Source: Prunus persica | Taxonomy: Eukaryota; Streptophyta; Magnoliopsida; Rosales; Rosaceae | Length of the DNA stretch: 64,000 bases | Assembly: GCF_000346465.2 (NCBI RefSeq) | Contig: NC_034009.1 | Location: forward strand, 3,239,803 to 3,303,802 | Direction of reading: 5' to 3' | In this document: piece after piece, positions 10,520 through 21,638 of the stretch | How positions within the stretch are numbered: the first letter of the stretch is position 1 | Layout of the letters: each line of letters begins with the position of its first letter | The notes under the pieces: model-generated | Told to the model about the DNA's origin: nothing | Seen by the model: only the letters and a program-made list of their open reading frames with translations | The model's database searches: none | Made by a program: the position numbers and the translations under genes

Positions 10520-10927
10520 TTATTGCTCTGGGAAGTTGTTAATTTGACCAGATTATAATTGGTCTGATTTCTGAGCCAAGCAACTCATTTGTGATGAGAA
10601 GTTTTATTGGTTCTGTGTCTGAAAATTTGCATGAGGAAGATATTAAGCAGTCAGTGGATGATGAAATTGCATGAACATTCACTGATTTGCTTAATTAATT
10701 ACCAGCTTATATATTATTGTGCGTTAATTGTGATTGGTTGACTGATCTGGCTCATGAGTGAATGAGGGTGTATAAACCCACTCTCACAACCCACACCACA
10801 CTAGCTATCTCACTACCTACTTAGAGCATCCACAATTTATTTCCCCATTCCTCCCGCACCACACCTATCTCACTACCTAACCCAACACATATAGTTGGCT
10901 GGCTAGCATTGCTTGCATTTACACTGC

Positions 10928-10974
<47 letters not shown>

Positions 10975-13900
10975 CTAAGCAAACAAAAACAAACAAATAG
11001 CATTGCACCAGCTTCCATACAAGTCATAGGTCAGTCACATGATGAAACAGATTCCCATTTCTATATTTGCACTTCTTCTTTTTGTCCCCTTGGGGTTCTT
11101 AAAAAAGTGTAGACTAACCTTACTACAAGTTAAACCTACAATTGTTTAAAATGAAATGTGTAAGTAATCAATCTTAGCCACCCAATGAAACAGATAAATA
11201 TCTTTAATATTGCTTTGATTATTTTAAGAAAATAATATATTTCAAAAAACAATAGTTGCTTTAGATATTTATTTTGTCTCTAGCTTTCTACAACATCCAT
11301 GCACACACATCGATCAATTTAAAAGTAACACGGAAGAAATCAACCCTTTGTAGATAAATTTAAAAATAATACACTGAAAATTTCAAGGAATGTTAGTGTA
11401 AATAATTTTAATATATATGACATTCACATGTGACAGATTAGCTCAAATCTTCAATGTCCACATATATCCATATGGCCAACTTGGACTTTAAATGCATGCA
11501 ATTTCTTCCCCCCAGTTGATTTTCTTTGACTTGTATTGTATTGCAGTGTATGAGGTGTTTGAACGCATGGCATATTATGGAATATCGTCGAATTTGGTCT
11601 TGTATTTGACCAAAAAGCTTCACCAAGGGACTGTGACTTCTGCGAATAATGTGACCAATTGGGTTGGCACCATTTGGATCACTCCTATTTTGGGAGCATA
11701 TGTGGCCGATGCTCATCTGGGTCGTTATTGGACATTTCTCATTGCATCCATTATCTATCTATCGGTAAGTCGTTCAAACCACTCATGCACTTGTGACTGG
11801 TCTAAAGTCAACATATTTGTTTGCGCCGTCCATTTCTACCATGATTTCAAACCTAAATGTGTCGTTATTAACACGAATAAAGAATTGAACTCGAGTACGA
11901 AAAGAGAAGCACGTAGTCTAATTGGACTAATTGCCTGCTACACGATTATCTGATGACAGAATATTTTATATGTACTTGTTTGATAATCATTTTAACTATA
12001 ATTACGTACATAAATACAAATCATCTATTTTTTAAGTTTACATTCATAAATCATCTTTACAAAAAAATTAGACAAATCGGAAACCATATCGACATCCAAT
12101 TATATCATACAAAATCAATAAGCACGGTACTTCAAGAAAATACTAAAATTTCAATAACACAATTCAAGTGGTCAAACTATATATAATTATTGAAACTTCA
12201 ATAATATTGCTTTGATTGGATTGGTGCACGAAAGTTCATTGACTTGGAAAATCTGTGTTTTTAAGACAGTAGTAGGAAGACATCGTTGTCATCTAGACTC
12301 TGTCTGATGTCACAACTGGGCGACTAGTTTGAATTTTTCTGGCCGGCGCCGGTCATATATATATTTTAGTTATACGTCTTTTTCTACGTCTATACATTTT
12401 CGTCTTAGCCTTACAGAGTATACAGAGCTGGATTTCTTGTATATTTCTCTTGATTCAACTATACAGGTCCACATTAATCAACCCATGCATGTGGATATGG
12501 TCCAAAACATTTTATTCTAAGCTAGGAGACATATGTATGAGGAGGGGCATGATGATGTCAAGATTGGGTCGAGAAAAATACAAGAATGACAAATTAATTA
12601 ATTAATTATTTGATGGGGTTTAATTAATTATCTAATCTCATAATTTGTTTTTTTTTTTCATTTATAATTAATTTGCAGGGAATGTCTGTATTAACCCTTG
12701 CAGTTTCACTTCCTTCTTTGAAACCACCTCCCTGCCGAGATCCCCATGTCGAAAACTGCAAGAAGGCCTCCCCATTACATCTAGCTGTGTTCTATGGTGC
12801 CCTCTACACTCTGGCCATTGGAACAGGTGGAACAAAACCCAACATATCAACCATTGGAGCAGACCAGTTTGATGATTTTGATCCCAAAGAGAAGAACCAG
12901 AAACTCTCCTTTTTCAACTGGTGGATGTTCAGCATCTTCTTTGGCACACTCTTTGCCAACACAGTTCTTGTCTACATACAAGACAATGTGGGCTGGACCT
13001 TGGGATATGGCCTTCCAACTCTTGGCCTTCTTATATCTGTTATAATCTTCTTGGCTGGCACACCATTTTACAGGCACAAGGTGCCTACTGGCAGCCCCTT
13101 CACAAGGATGGCTAAGGTCATAGTTGCTGCAGTGAGGAAATGGACTGTGACTTTGCCTAGCGACCCTAAGGAGCTCCATGAGCTTAACTTGGAGGATTAT
13201 ACAAAAAAAGGAAAATTCAGAATTGATTCCACACCAACCTTAAGGTTTGTAAATATACATTCATTGACTTAGGCTTTTTATTTTATTTTTAGGTAACTCT
13301 GTTCTGAAAATTTGGTGATGTGTATATTCATGCAGGTTCCTCAACAAAGCTGCTGTGAAAACAGGCTCAAACAGTCCGTGGAAGCTATGCGCAGTAACCC
13401 AAGTAGAGGAGACCAAGCAAATGATACGAATGGTCCCAATCTTGGTAGCCACATTTGTACCAAGCATTATGATTGCACAAGTAAATACCTTGTTTGTAAA
13501 GCAAGGCACCACCCTTGATCGAGCTGTCGGGAGCTTCAAAATCCCCCCTGCAAGTTTATCTGGATTTGTGACCCTCTCCATGCTTGTCAGTGTCGTGCTC
13601 TATGACCGGTTCTTCGTCAAGATCATGCAAAAGTTGACAAAAAATCCTAGAGGAATCACTCTCCTTCAAAGAATGACAATTGGAATGCTTTTCCACATTA
13701 TAATTATGGTCATTGCATCTCTAACTGAGAGGTATAGGCTTAATCTTGCAAAGGAACATGGCGTAGTCGAAAATGGAGGACAAGTTCCCATAACCATATT
13801 GATTTTACTTCCCCAATTTGTGCTCATGGGAACAGCTGATGCTTTTCTAGAGGTTGCCAAAATTGAGTTCTTCTATGACCAGGCACCTGAAAGTATGAAG

Positions 13901-14209
13901 AGTCTTGGGACTTCTTATTCCATGACCACTTTGGGGATGGGAAACTTTCTTAGCAGCTTCCTTCTTTCAACAGTTTCACACATCACCAAGAAGCATGGTC
14001 ACAAAGGATGGATTCTGAACAACCTAAATGCTTCTCATCTTGACTACTACTATGCATTTTTTGCCGTACTAAACGCCTTGAACTTCATTTTCTTCTTGGT
14101 TATGACTAAGATGTATGTGTACAAGGCTGAAATTTCGGATTCGATAAAAGTACTCACAGAAGAATTGAGGGAGACAACCTACAAGCCATCTAACAAAGAA
14201 GAATCATAG
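10342..14209 (+). CDS. NPF5.2: NRT1/PTR family transporter, NPF5.2 (PTR3)-like
   Basis: Four exons, 10342..10465, 11547..11764, 12679..13244 and 13336..14209, give 593 aa; the phases sum correctly. The protein is a 12-helix MFS proton-coupled transporter. The ExxER proton-coupling motif is EVFER at residues 44-48. Other landmarks are TNWVGTIWITPILGAYVAD, the IGTGGTKPNISTIGADQF loop, FFNWWMFSIFFG, and the C-terminal FFYDQAPESMKSLGTSYS. It follows Arabidopsis PTR3/NPF5.2 nearly end to end; that protein is a wound- and stress-induced di-/tripeptide transporter. Whether this one carries peptides, nitrate or another NPF substrate cannot be read from sequence. Introns 1 and 2 are about 1.1 and 0.9 kb, and intron 1 carries two long CT microsatellites. 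It is convergent with the DUF810 gene, 623 bp apart. Confidence 0.95.
10473..10515 (+). repeat. (TC)n microsatellite in NPF intron 1
   Basis: About 21 perfect TC units begin a few bases after the splice donor of exon 1 (GTACGT at 10466). Confidence 0.95.
10932..10972 (+). repeat. (CT)n microsatellite in NPF intron 1
   Basis: About 20 perfect CT units; second such tract in the same intron. Confidence 0.95.
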
Positions 14210-14832
14210 ACATAGCTAAAATAAGCAACCTATGCCGCAGAAATTGAAGATGAAACTGAAATTGTTGACAGTCCCCAGCTCAGTTTGTTAAAAAGGCCTT
14301 TAACAGAGCTTGTAGATAGGAATGGTGGATCATGGTAGTGTGTGTAAGGGAGGCGGAAAAATATAAAGCTGTGAATGCTTGCTAGTATTTGCCGGTAAGT
14401 ACATCATTAGAAGTTGAAATATATATATAGTACTTCCAGTTCTCAAATGAAGGATGTGTTCATGAATATCTTAGAATATCTGAATAGAAACAATTTCTTG
14501 AAACTCTTGTCAATAACTTTAATAATGGTGGTAGGACAAATATATTCAGAGTTCAATTTGTTTTGTAAACTTGGATGAAGGATAAGAAAAATGACCTTCA
14601 CAAACTCCATTTGCCCAATGCCTACAAATAATGATAACGAATTTGTACAATCATCTCTCTATACCCAGCAATATATTGGTTTAGCATTAAAAGTTCAGGA
14701 AATTTGGATACAATGTGCCCCCTCACATTTCCCTCAAATTTTCTTTTTGGTCACACTGCTGGAAGTTAGTACTAGAATGCACCAAGGATATAAACACACT
14801 GATTTCAAAATGTACATGAAAATTCATCCTCA
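14210..14832. other. Convergent 3' region, NPF and DUF810 genes
   Basis: Holds the 3' untranslated regions of both convergent genes. I see no other feature. Confidence 0.5.
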
Positions 14833-17800
14833 TCACCTCCTCTTTGCTAGCTGGAATGTCCTCTTTAAGAATTGGTTTGCTGCTTTGTCATTCCTGTGGC
14901 ACAAAACCCTCAATATTGTGTTTGGATCTGACCTGTTCCATCTTCCTGTTGTTGGAGGCATGGGCAGCCTTTGCCCTGAACCCGCAACTCCAATCCCACT
15001 TGTTTCGCAAGTCACAATGCTGAAATCTTCCATTAGTTGTTCAGTACATTGCCCCATCAATTCTATCACTCCTTCCGTTGTCTCCCCTTCGTGTTCCACC
15101 ACATCCTTGGCCATCAACCCTTCTCCACAAGTGCAAAAAACCCGTTTTAAGCTGTCCAAGTCTTCCTCAATCATCTCATGGTCAGTTCGGTAAAACACCC
15201 GGGAGCTTCCTCCAGCAACCAAAACCATAAGGAACGCTTCAAAAGAAGCCCTCATTACTTCTTTTATCGCCAAGGCCTGAGCCCTGTCGGTGAGGATTGC
15301 ACCCAAGAGAGTCAGGTTCTGCTTGAGAATCCGCAATGCAGGTTTAATTCGTGCATTGGCTACATCACCAAGGTAGAGGCTATCATAGAAGACAGAGTTT
15401 GAGTCAAGGAAGATCAAGCGGTAGGCAGCTACTTCTGAGACATGTTGGCATGCTGCTTGGATGGCTAAGTGGGCAAGTTCAAAGTAGGAAGAGGCATTGC
15501 CGTGATTCCTGCGGCTGTTGGAACAACGGCTACGGGGTGTTGAAGGAACGATTTTAGGGGAGAGGGAGAGGTTTTTGTCAAGAGAATGAAGGTGGGAAAG
15601 AAGATAGTGCAAGGTGTTGAGGCGGATGTAGAGGCGTTGCGTTCCTCTGCTTGTTGATGGGCGAGGATTGTTACCGTCATTTATTCCATTTGGGTGACAA
15701 TCTTCTGCTCCAATACTACATGGGCTAGCTTTTTTCCACAGTTTGAGGAACTTCGAGTCCCGGTTACATCTTGTTAGAGGAGGAAGCGTGGGGATATAAC
15801 TTTGTTTCGAACCTGAGATAGAAAGACTTTGATTAACACAAAACCTTCCAAGAATCTTTAACTGCTACCAAAATATACTTTGACATAAAAAATATGGATA
15901 TTAAGAAACATGTAATGTATCTCCATGATCTTACCACATGAAGCAACAAATGTAGTATAGTCCTTGAAAAGATGCTCCAACCCATTAGCAAGATCATGAA
16001 CTATATTTTCGGTAATTCCTATTGGAATTTCAAAGAAGTCCTCCACTGTTTCCTTGGCCAATTTCATTAGCTCCTCAGCTGATTGTGCATATGGCTCCGA
16101 TTTGGACTTCGGATTCCATGTCTGCAACACAGATAACTTGTTCAAGTAAGTCAATTTTAGTAAGATTTGATTGTAAAGCAAAGCTTAAAACTTACCTCGC
16201 TTTCTTTTGCTCTATTAACACACTCTTTCCCCGCTTTCAATCTCTCATTAATCCATCTTTTCAAGAGGTTCATAATGATTGAATCCACTTCATATGGAAC
16301 CATCTCTCTCACAATTGCTTTGCCACCATCTTCACATTCAGCAGAGTCCTCAACCACCATTTGGAGCAGAACCTTTTCTAGCTTTCCTGCCCTCTGCAAT
16401 ATCTCAACTGTCTCAGATGTAAGTGTGGATACCCCATTTAAGTATTGCTTTAGTACAGCTCCATAGCAATTGTGCAGTGTCACGGCTGCGACCCCAGCTG
16501 CAGTTGTGTGCCACCTCTTCAGTATGGGACTGAAGCTCTCCCTCTCCTTCAAGGCTAAATCCTCTGTCTCTTTGGCCAGTTTAAGCAATGCTTCAGTCAC
16601 GGCGTCCTCTGCCACTTCAGTGACATTCCCAGCTTCCATAATCTGTTGTAAGGCACAATAAAAGGGAAGATTAGAAGCAAATCACACTTATTTTCAACAC
16701 TATGTATAATGGGAAATGTCTCTTGTCACACTAGCATGCTATCTCACCAAATTGTGAATCACGACCGTTGATTAAGTGAAGTCACATTAGAATATGCAAT
16801 TTTAATTAACAATCTGACAACATAACATATCAACAACTAATTAACATTAATATAGTAGTAATTAAGGAGCACATAAATACCTTTTCAAAAGCATTTTTCA
16901 TGGAAGATCGAATGTAGTAATCCACACGATCACCGGAGTTGTCCACCACTTTAATATCACCTTTCACTCCTCCTCCCCTTTCTGTGATTGTAACATCTTC
17001 ACCCAAGATCTTGGAAGAAGACAAGGCCAAAGGGAGAAGGTTCTCAATTTGGCCAACTGTTCCCCTCTGGAAATAATCATGGTAGCTCAACAATTTCTTT
17101 TCTGCCCACCCCTGCATAGAGCACAACACCGAAGACAAGATCTTCACATACAAAGCCTCCCTATCCGGCCTCTTGGCATTGTTCGCAACTTCAGCCAACA
17201 TGGCATGTGCAGCACACAAAAGGTCAGGCTCAATCTGCGCGGTTGAGACATATTGCTGAAACAAAACCCATGTAAAGCACACGTTGTGTATAGGCCTAGT
17301 GATGCCCAATGTCGACCATGTCTTCTTCATGAGCTCGAGGAGCTCATCGACTTCATCGAGTACTAATGTCTCGTCTCTGATATCGAAGATTGAATAGAGA
17401 AGAGAAATATAGATGTGGATGTTGAGGGGGTAGCCATCAGCCCAATGACAAACATCTGTTGGAGTTCCGTTGGAGCTGCGCCATGATAAGGAGACAACAG
17501 AGTTGCAAAGGGTTCTCATGGTGTCTGAGTTCTTTCCAGTGTCTATGGCTTTGGTGTCAACCGATCTTATGATATCTCTAAGACGCATGGCGAATGTGTT
17601 GGACTTGTCTAGTGGGATTGAAGGGTGGAGAAGGAGGCCAGCTTCGAGGATCTTGAGTTGCCGCTTTTGCCAGAAATGGTACTCGTGGGGGTCGTTAAAT
17701 TCGGAGGGCTTTAGGTGCCGAAGGAGCTCGAGTGGGAGGATTATGGTCTCTGCTCGCCTACCCATCTGCTCATTAAGAAGATGAGTAAAATTATTTGTAC

Positions 17801-17978
17801 CATATTTACAGAGAGGGAAGTAAAGAATCACAATTGTAACGAAAGTGAGATTCACCTTGTGCAATCAAGGCATTCTAAATTCCTACGATACATTTTATAT
17901 CACTTTGTGTCTAAATTTTATATTTTATATTCATTAATTATCATGCAAACAAACACACCTGACTCACACATTGCATGT

Positions 17979-18026
<48 letters not shown>

Positions 18027-18642
18027 AATAGAAATGAATACGTACTTGGCCTACGAGGGTCCTCATGAGCGTCTTCCGAAGCCGATTATCACTCCCTTCC
18101 GTGACCCTCATCTGCTGCCTCATGATCTCGGCCGACGTCATCGGCCGCCTCGGCCTCGACGGTGGCACGGTGAACGATATCCCGGGGGACCCACTACTAT
18201 TCGATCCATTCGGAGAGGATGGACTAGACCATCCACCATTTCCGGCGCCCGACACCATCCTCCTCGACGGCGACCGCTTGAGCATCTTCAGCCCAAGTGC
18301 CCGCTTTACACGGCTCGTCGGGGTCGTCACCACCCCATTGGGCTTCGACCCCGATCCGGACCCACTCCCATCCCCACCACCATTGTTGTTGCTATTGCTA
18401 TTATTGTTCTCGTGGTTAGAGTAGAAGACGAGGGCGTTTCGTCCCCCGAAGCCTGGGGCCGAACGACACGCGGTGAAAAAGATCTCGTACGCGGTCTCGC
18501 GTACGTCATCGCGGTCTATGCCGTCGAGCTTGCCAAATGGCCAGATGAGGTCGGGGTCGGAGTCGTGGTAGTCGGGGCGGGGGGCGAGGAAGGAGCTGCA
18601 TAGGGAGTCACGACGAGCGTGGTACTGGTGGCCTGGGCCCAT
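14833..18642 (-). CDS. DUF810/MUN-domain protein (PATROL1-like)
   Basis: Five exons, 18642..18046, 17765..16881, 16642..16196, 16121..15935 and 15812..14833, give 1031 aa with all phases matching. The N-terminal ~190 residues are low complexity (Asn, Gly, Ser, Pro), with DLIWPFGKLDGIDRDDVRET near residue 30. The rest is the conserved DUF810 body: GRRAETIILPLELLRHLKPS, SFSPILKRWHTTAAGVAAV, REMVPYEVDSIIMNLLKRW, YAQSAEELMKLAKETVEDFF, and a C-terminus ending PPTTGRWNRSDPNTILRVLC...LAKRR. It matches Arabidopsis At2g33420 closely from memory. The family carries the Munc13-like MUN homology; PATROL1 tethers vesicles delivering plasma-membrane H+-ATPase. A vesicle-exocytosis role is inferred for this paralogue. 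Intron 1 carries an AT microsatellite, and the gene is divergent from the cyclopropane synthase. Confidence 0.93.
17982..18023. repeat. (TA)n microsatellite in DUF810 intron 1
   Basis: About 21 perfect TA units, 22 bp from the splice donor of exon 1 (donor G at 18045). Confidence 0.95.
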
Positions 18643-21226
18643 GGCAGCTGCGGCGGCAGGCGACGAAAGGAGAGATGTAGCGGTCGGAGTCAGATATCCG
18701 GCGGGGGAGACAAAGCGGGCATTTCTCTCTTAAAAGAGGAGAAAATAAAAAAGAAAGGAGAGAGGATTTGAGAGGTGTGCGTGTGTGTGAGATGATTTGG
18801 TTGGTATTGTGTTCGATTGGTTATGATTTATGACAGCGGTTTTGTGAGAGGAAAGAGAGGCGAGAGCCAAATACAGGAGAGAACCAAAACGCTGTTGTGC
18901 GAAGAAAACGAGATGCAATGCGACATAGATAGCAAAGTCGCTTCCGAATATTTCTGCTCCTTCTTAATTATTATTATTATTATTATTACTACTCTCTTAA
19001 TTATTTCTTTAATTGTTTTTGTTTTTGCTAATCTTGGATTAGATTAATATTCGTCTTCATCAAACAAACAGATTGATCTTTTAAAGCTAGTTAGATTCTA
19101 GTACTTACACTCCAGCTCATCTGGAGAATGATTTGATTTAGCTTCACACGTACTTGCCTCGGTGTACCAGAAATTTGTTGGTTTCCCTACATTATTATCC
19201 ACTAATCTCTTTTTGGTAATTAACACACTGTAATTTGTCTGTCTTTTCTGTTTATGTTTATGCGCTCTACTTGCCACGAAGGCTTGACGTAGTGGCTCTA
19301 TCTACACCTCATGTTTACTATTTCTCTGTTTGGGAAATTTTGCACTACATGATTGTAACACTGTTCTGCAGTGTTACCCATCCACCCACTTATGTTATAA
19401 AATAATAGGTACCCTAAAGTAAAACTTCGTCATCCACTCATATTATAATATGTCGATGACTAAAAATCACGTGCATAGTTCTAACATAATGAGATAGAGC
19501 TTGCATATGGGGTAGCCTTAAAAAAAAAAAGCATCAATAGGTATGGACATTGGTCTCCACAAAAAGGGTTTATATTGACAGTTTTCGTGCCCAATATACT
19601 AAAGTGCTAATGCAAATATTTTTTTTGTACAAGCGATCTAAACTACTCTAAGCGGGGACGGCCGCACTCCCTAACAGTTGTGGTACATAATGGTAAAATG
19701 ATGAATGTGATTGATTGAGTAAAATAAAAAAGAGAATCAAAATACAAAGATAAAATCGAAGTGTAAAATCTTACCTATATATTTTTGTTTGAAACAGGGT
19801 TCATGGGCCAAAAGACGACTTGCCAATTACCATCGATCTGAGGCAAGAGAAGCCCAACCCAACTAGGACCTACAGTAAAAGATGCTCCCAACAGGGGGAC
19901 GCCCATCAACAACCGTTAAGGCTGAGAACATATTGAGTTTCTGAGTATCTTTTGCAAGTAATCGTAAGCTTAATGGCGGAGGCAGCTAAGGTCTAGGAGG
20001 GTTAGTTGACCCTTCTACCATATTAAGTTTCTGGTTAGTGATGATTTGTATAAGTGTCGGCTGAAAACAACTATATTGAAGAAGCTTCCGAAGACAAAAA
20101 TTGAAAATAAAAAACTACTACCTCCGCGAGTTCTGTGGCAAGATTACTAGTACACCACGTTTCTTTTATCCGAGAAACCCATGCCCACCGCAAACAATTA
20201 GTCATTAAATGATTGCCACACAAAGTATCAAAATTGATGATCAATGAAAACAAACTGCCTTGTTAAAAAGAAATGAGATAAGAGATTCTATTTTTTCTTT
20301 TATAGGCAAACGATAGTTTAAAGGAAAATCGAACTCGGGTGTAAGGGGTCAAATAGAATTCGGATCCTCTTATTGATTTAAGAACTCGAAAAGAATATGA
20401 AAACATAGTTTTTGACTGGAAAAAAAAAATATATGAACACGTGGTACAACTAATCTACGTGTTATAACATGGGTGTATAATTATTGATATTATGTTGTAA
20501 AAGTAAAAAATATCAACTATATTGTCCACATATATTATAAAATATGGACTGATTATTCAACGTGACTATATTTCAATGTCACACAATAATGACTTAAGCT
20601 CATGACATATCAATCATGTTGTCCACACCAAGAGAAGAAAAGATAGTGTTGGATACCTAAATCAACAATATCATGTTTGCTATATCCATGTCTGCTATAT
20701 TGCTTTTGGAATGACTCTCTTTACAGTGTTTTTTTAAATATTTGTTCTTATTAATCTAATAAAATTCTATCGCTTTTTTATACAATTTAAAAAAAAAAGA
20801 GTTTATATTTTCTTCATTTCAAATTCAAACACATGCACGTATTTCTCGGTAGCAGAAAATTAACCATCAAACTATTTAACTGGGAAGGCCGAATTGGATT
20901 GGATATATGGTGTCTAATTGATGACCAAGTTTCGATGAAACTTGGCAACAACCAGGCAACCAAAAATGAGTGGATGGTAATACATTAGAATCTTTATTGG
21001 CTCGTCACAATCCGACAGAAGACAACCACCACTGTCCATGCTCCATCTTTTTGAAAATCATATTAAAGGCAAACTTTTGTGTTCCAGTAATTACTAAATT
21101 TAGAAAACGAATTAATGAAGTAATTAATAAAATAGTATCTTATACCTAACTAATTAATTTGCTTGGAAAATCTTTTCAGTAATATAAATGGGCCATGTTC
21201 CTGGACCTTACTTGGCTTATCTATTT

Positions 21227-21230
<4 letters not shown>
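18643..21230. other. Divergent intergenic region, DUF810 and cyclopropane synthase
   Basis: About 2.6 kb with no supported gene. It contains an ATT microsatellite (about 18968..18989), a SINE tail fragment at 20286..20350, and AT-rich repeats with CTCATGACATATCAATCAT near 20600 that recur in altered form near 24870. Both gene promoters must lie here. Confidence 0.5.
20286..20350 (-). repeat. SINE fragment
   Basis: On the minus strand, a B-box-like GAGTTCGATTTTCC is followed by AAACTATCGTTTGCC, matching the 3' half of the SINE copies elsewhere in the window. No head region or clear target duplication is seen. Confidence 0.45.

Positions 21231-21268
<38 letters not shown>
21231..21268 (+). repeat. 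(AG)n microsatellite in the 5' region of cyclopropane synthase
   Basis: Nineteen perfect AG units about 100 bp before the first putative leader ATG; probably in the promoter or 5' leader. Confidence 0.95.
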
Positions 21269-21272
<4 letters not shown>

Positions 21273-21361
21273 AGTGGCCTTTTGGTTCCCTTTTCAGTGC
21301 TGCATTAGTTTCTCCTCCTCCAATCAAAGAAAAGAGAGAAGAAGGAAGAGGGTTTAGGGGA

Positions 21362-21388
21362 ATGCCTGTTATGTTTCCAGGGTTTTAG
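21362..21388 (+). other. Upstream ORF in the cyclopropane synthase leader
   Basis: A short ORF encoding eight residues (MPVMFPGF) lies in what looks like the first leader exon. A leader intron with good GT-AG ends follows (21444..21597), so the uORF would stay in the spliced mRNA about 100 nt before the main ATG. Its translation is not shown by sequence. Confidence 0.35.
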
Positions 21389-21638
21389 GCTTTTGGATCT
21401 GCAAATTAAACCCCAACAACTTGGAAGTGCTTCAAACTTTGTGGTAAGTTTTAGAGCTTTAAATTTATCTGCATAAATTATGACATGAAATCTGCATTTG
21501 AGGAAAAACAGTGAAGTTTTTGTGTGTGTTGAGAAAGATTAATGTGCCTGAATTTAGACCTTCCATTCAACTTATTTTCCTTTACTTTCTTTTGCAGTTT
21601 TGATTCATTTGTTCTTTTCTTTTTCTTTTTAAATTCAA

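Noticed and set aside
12847..13179. 110-codon antisense frame inside the NPF gene
   Set aside because: No homology is recognised, and the sense strand codes the conserved transporter.
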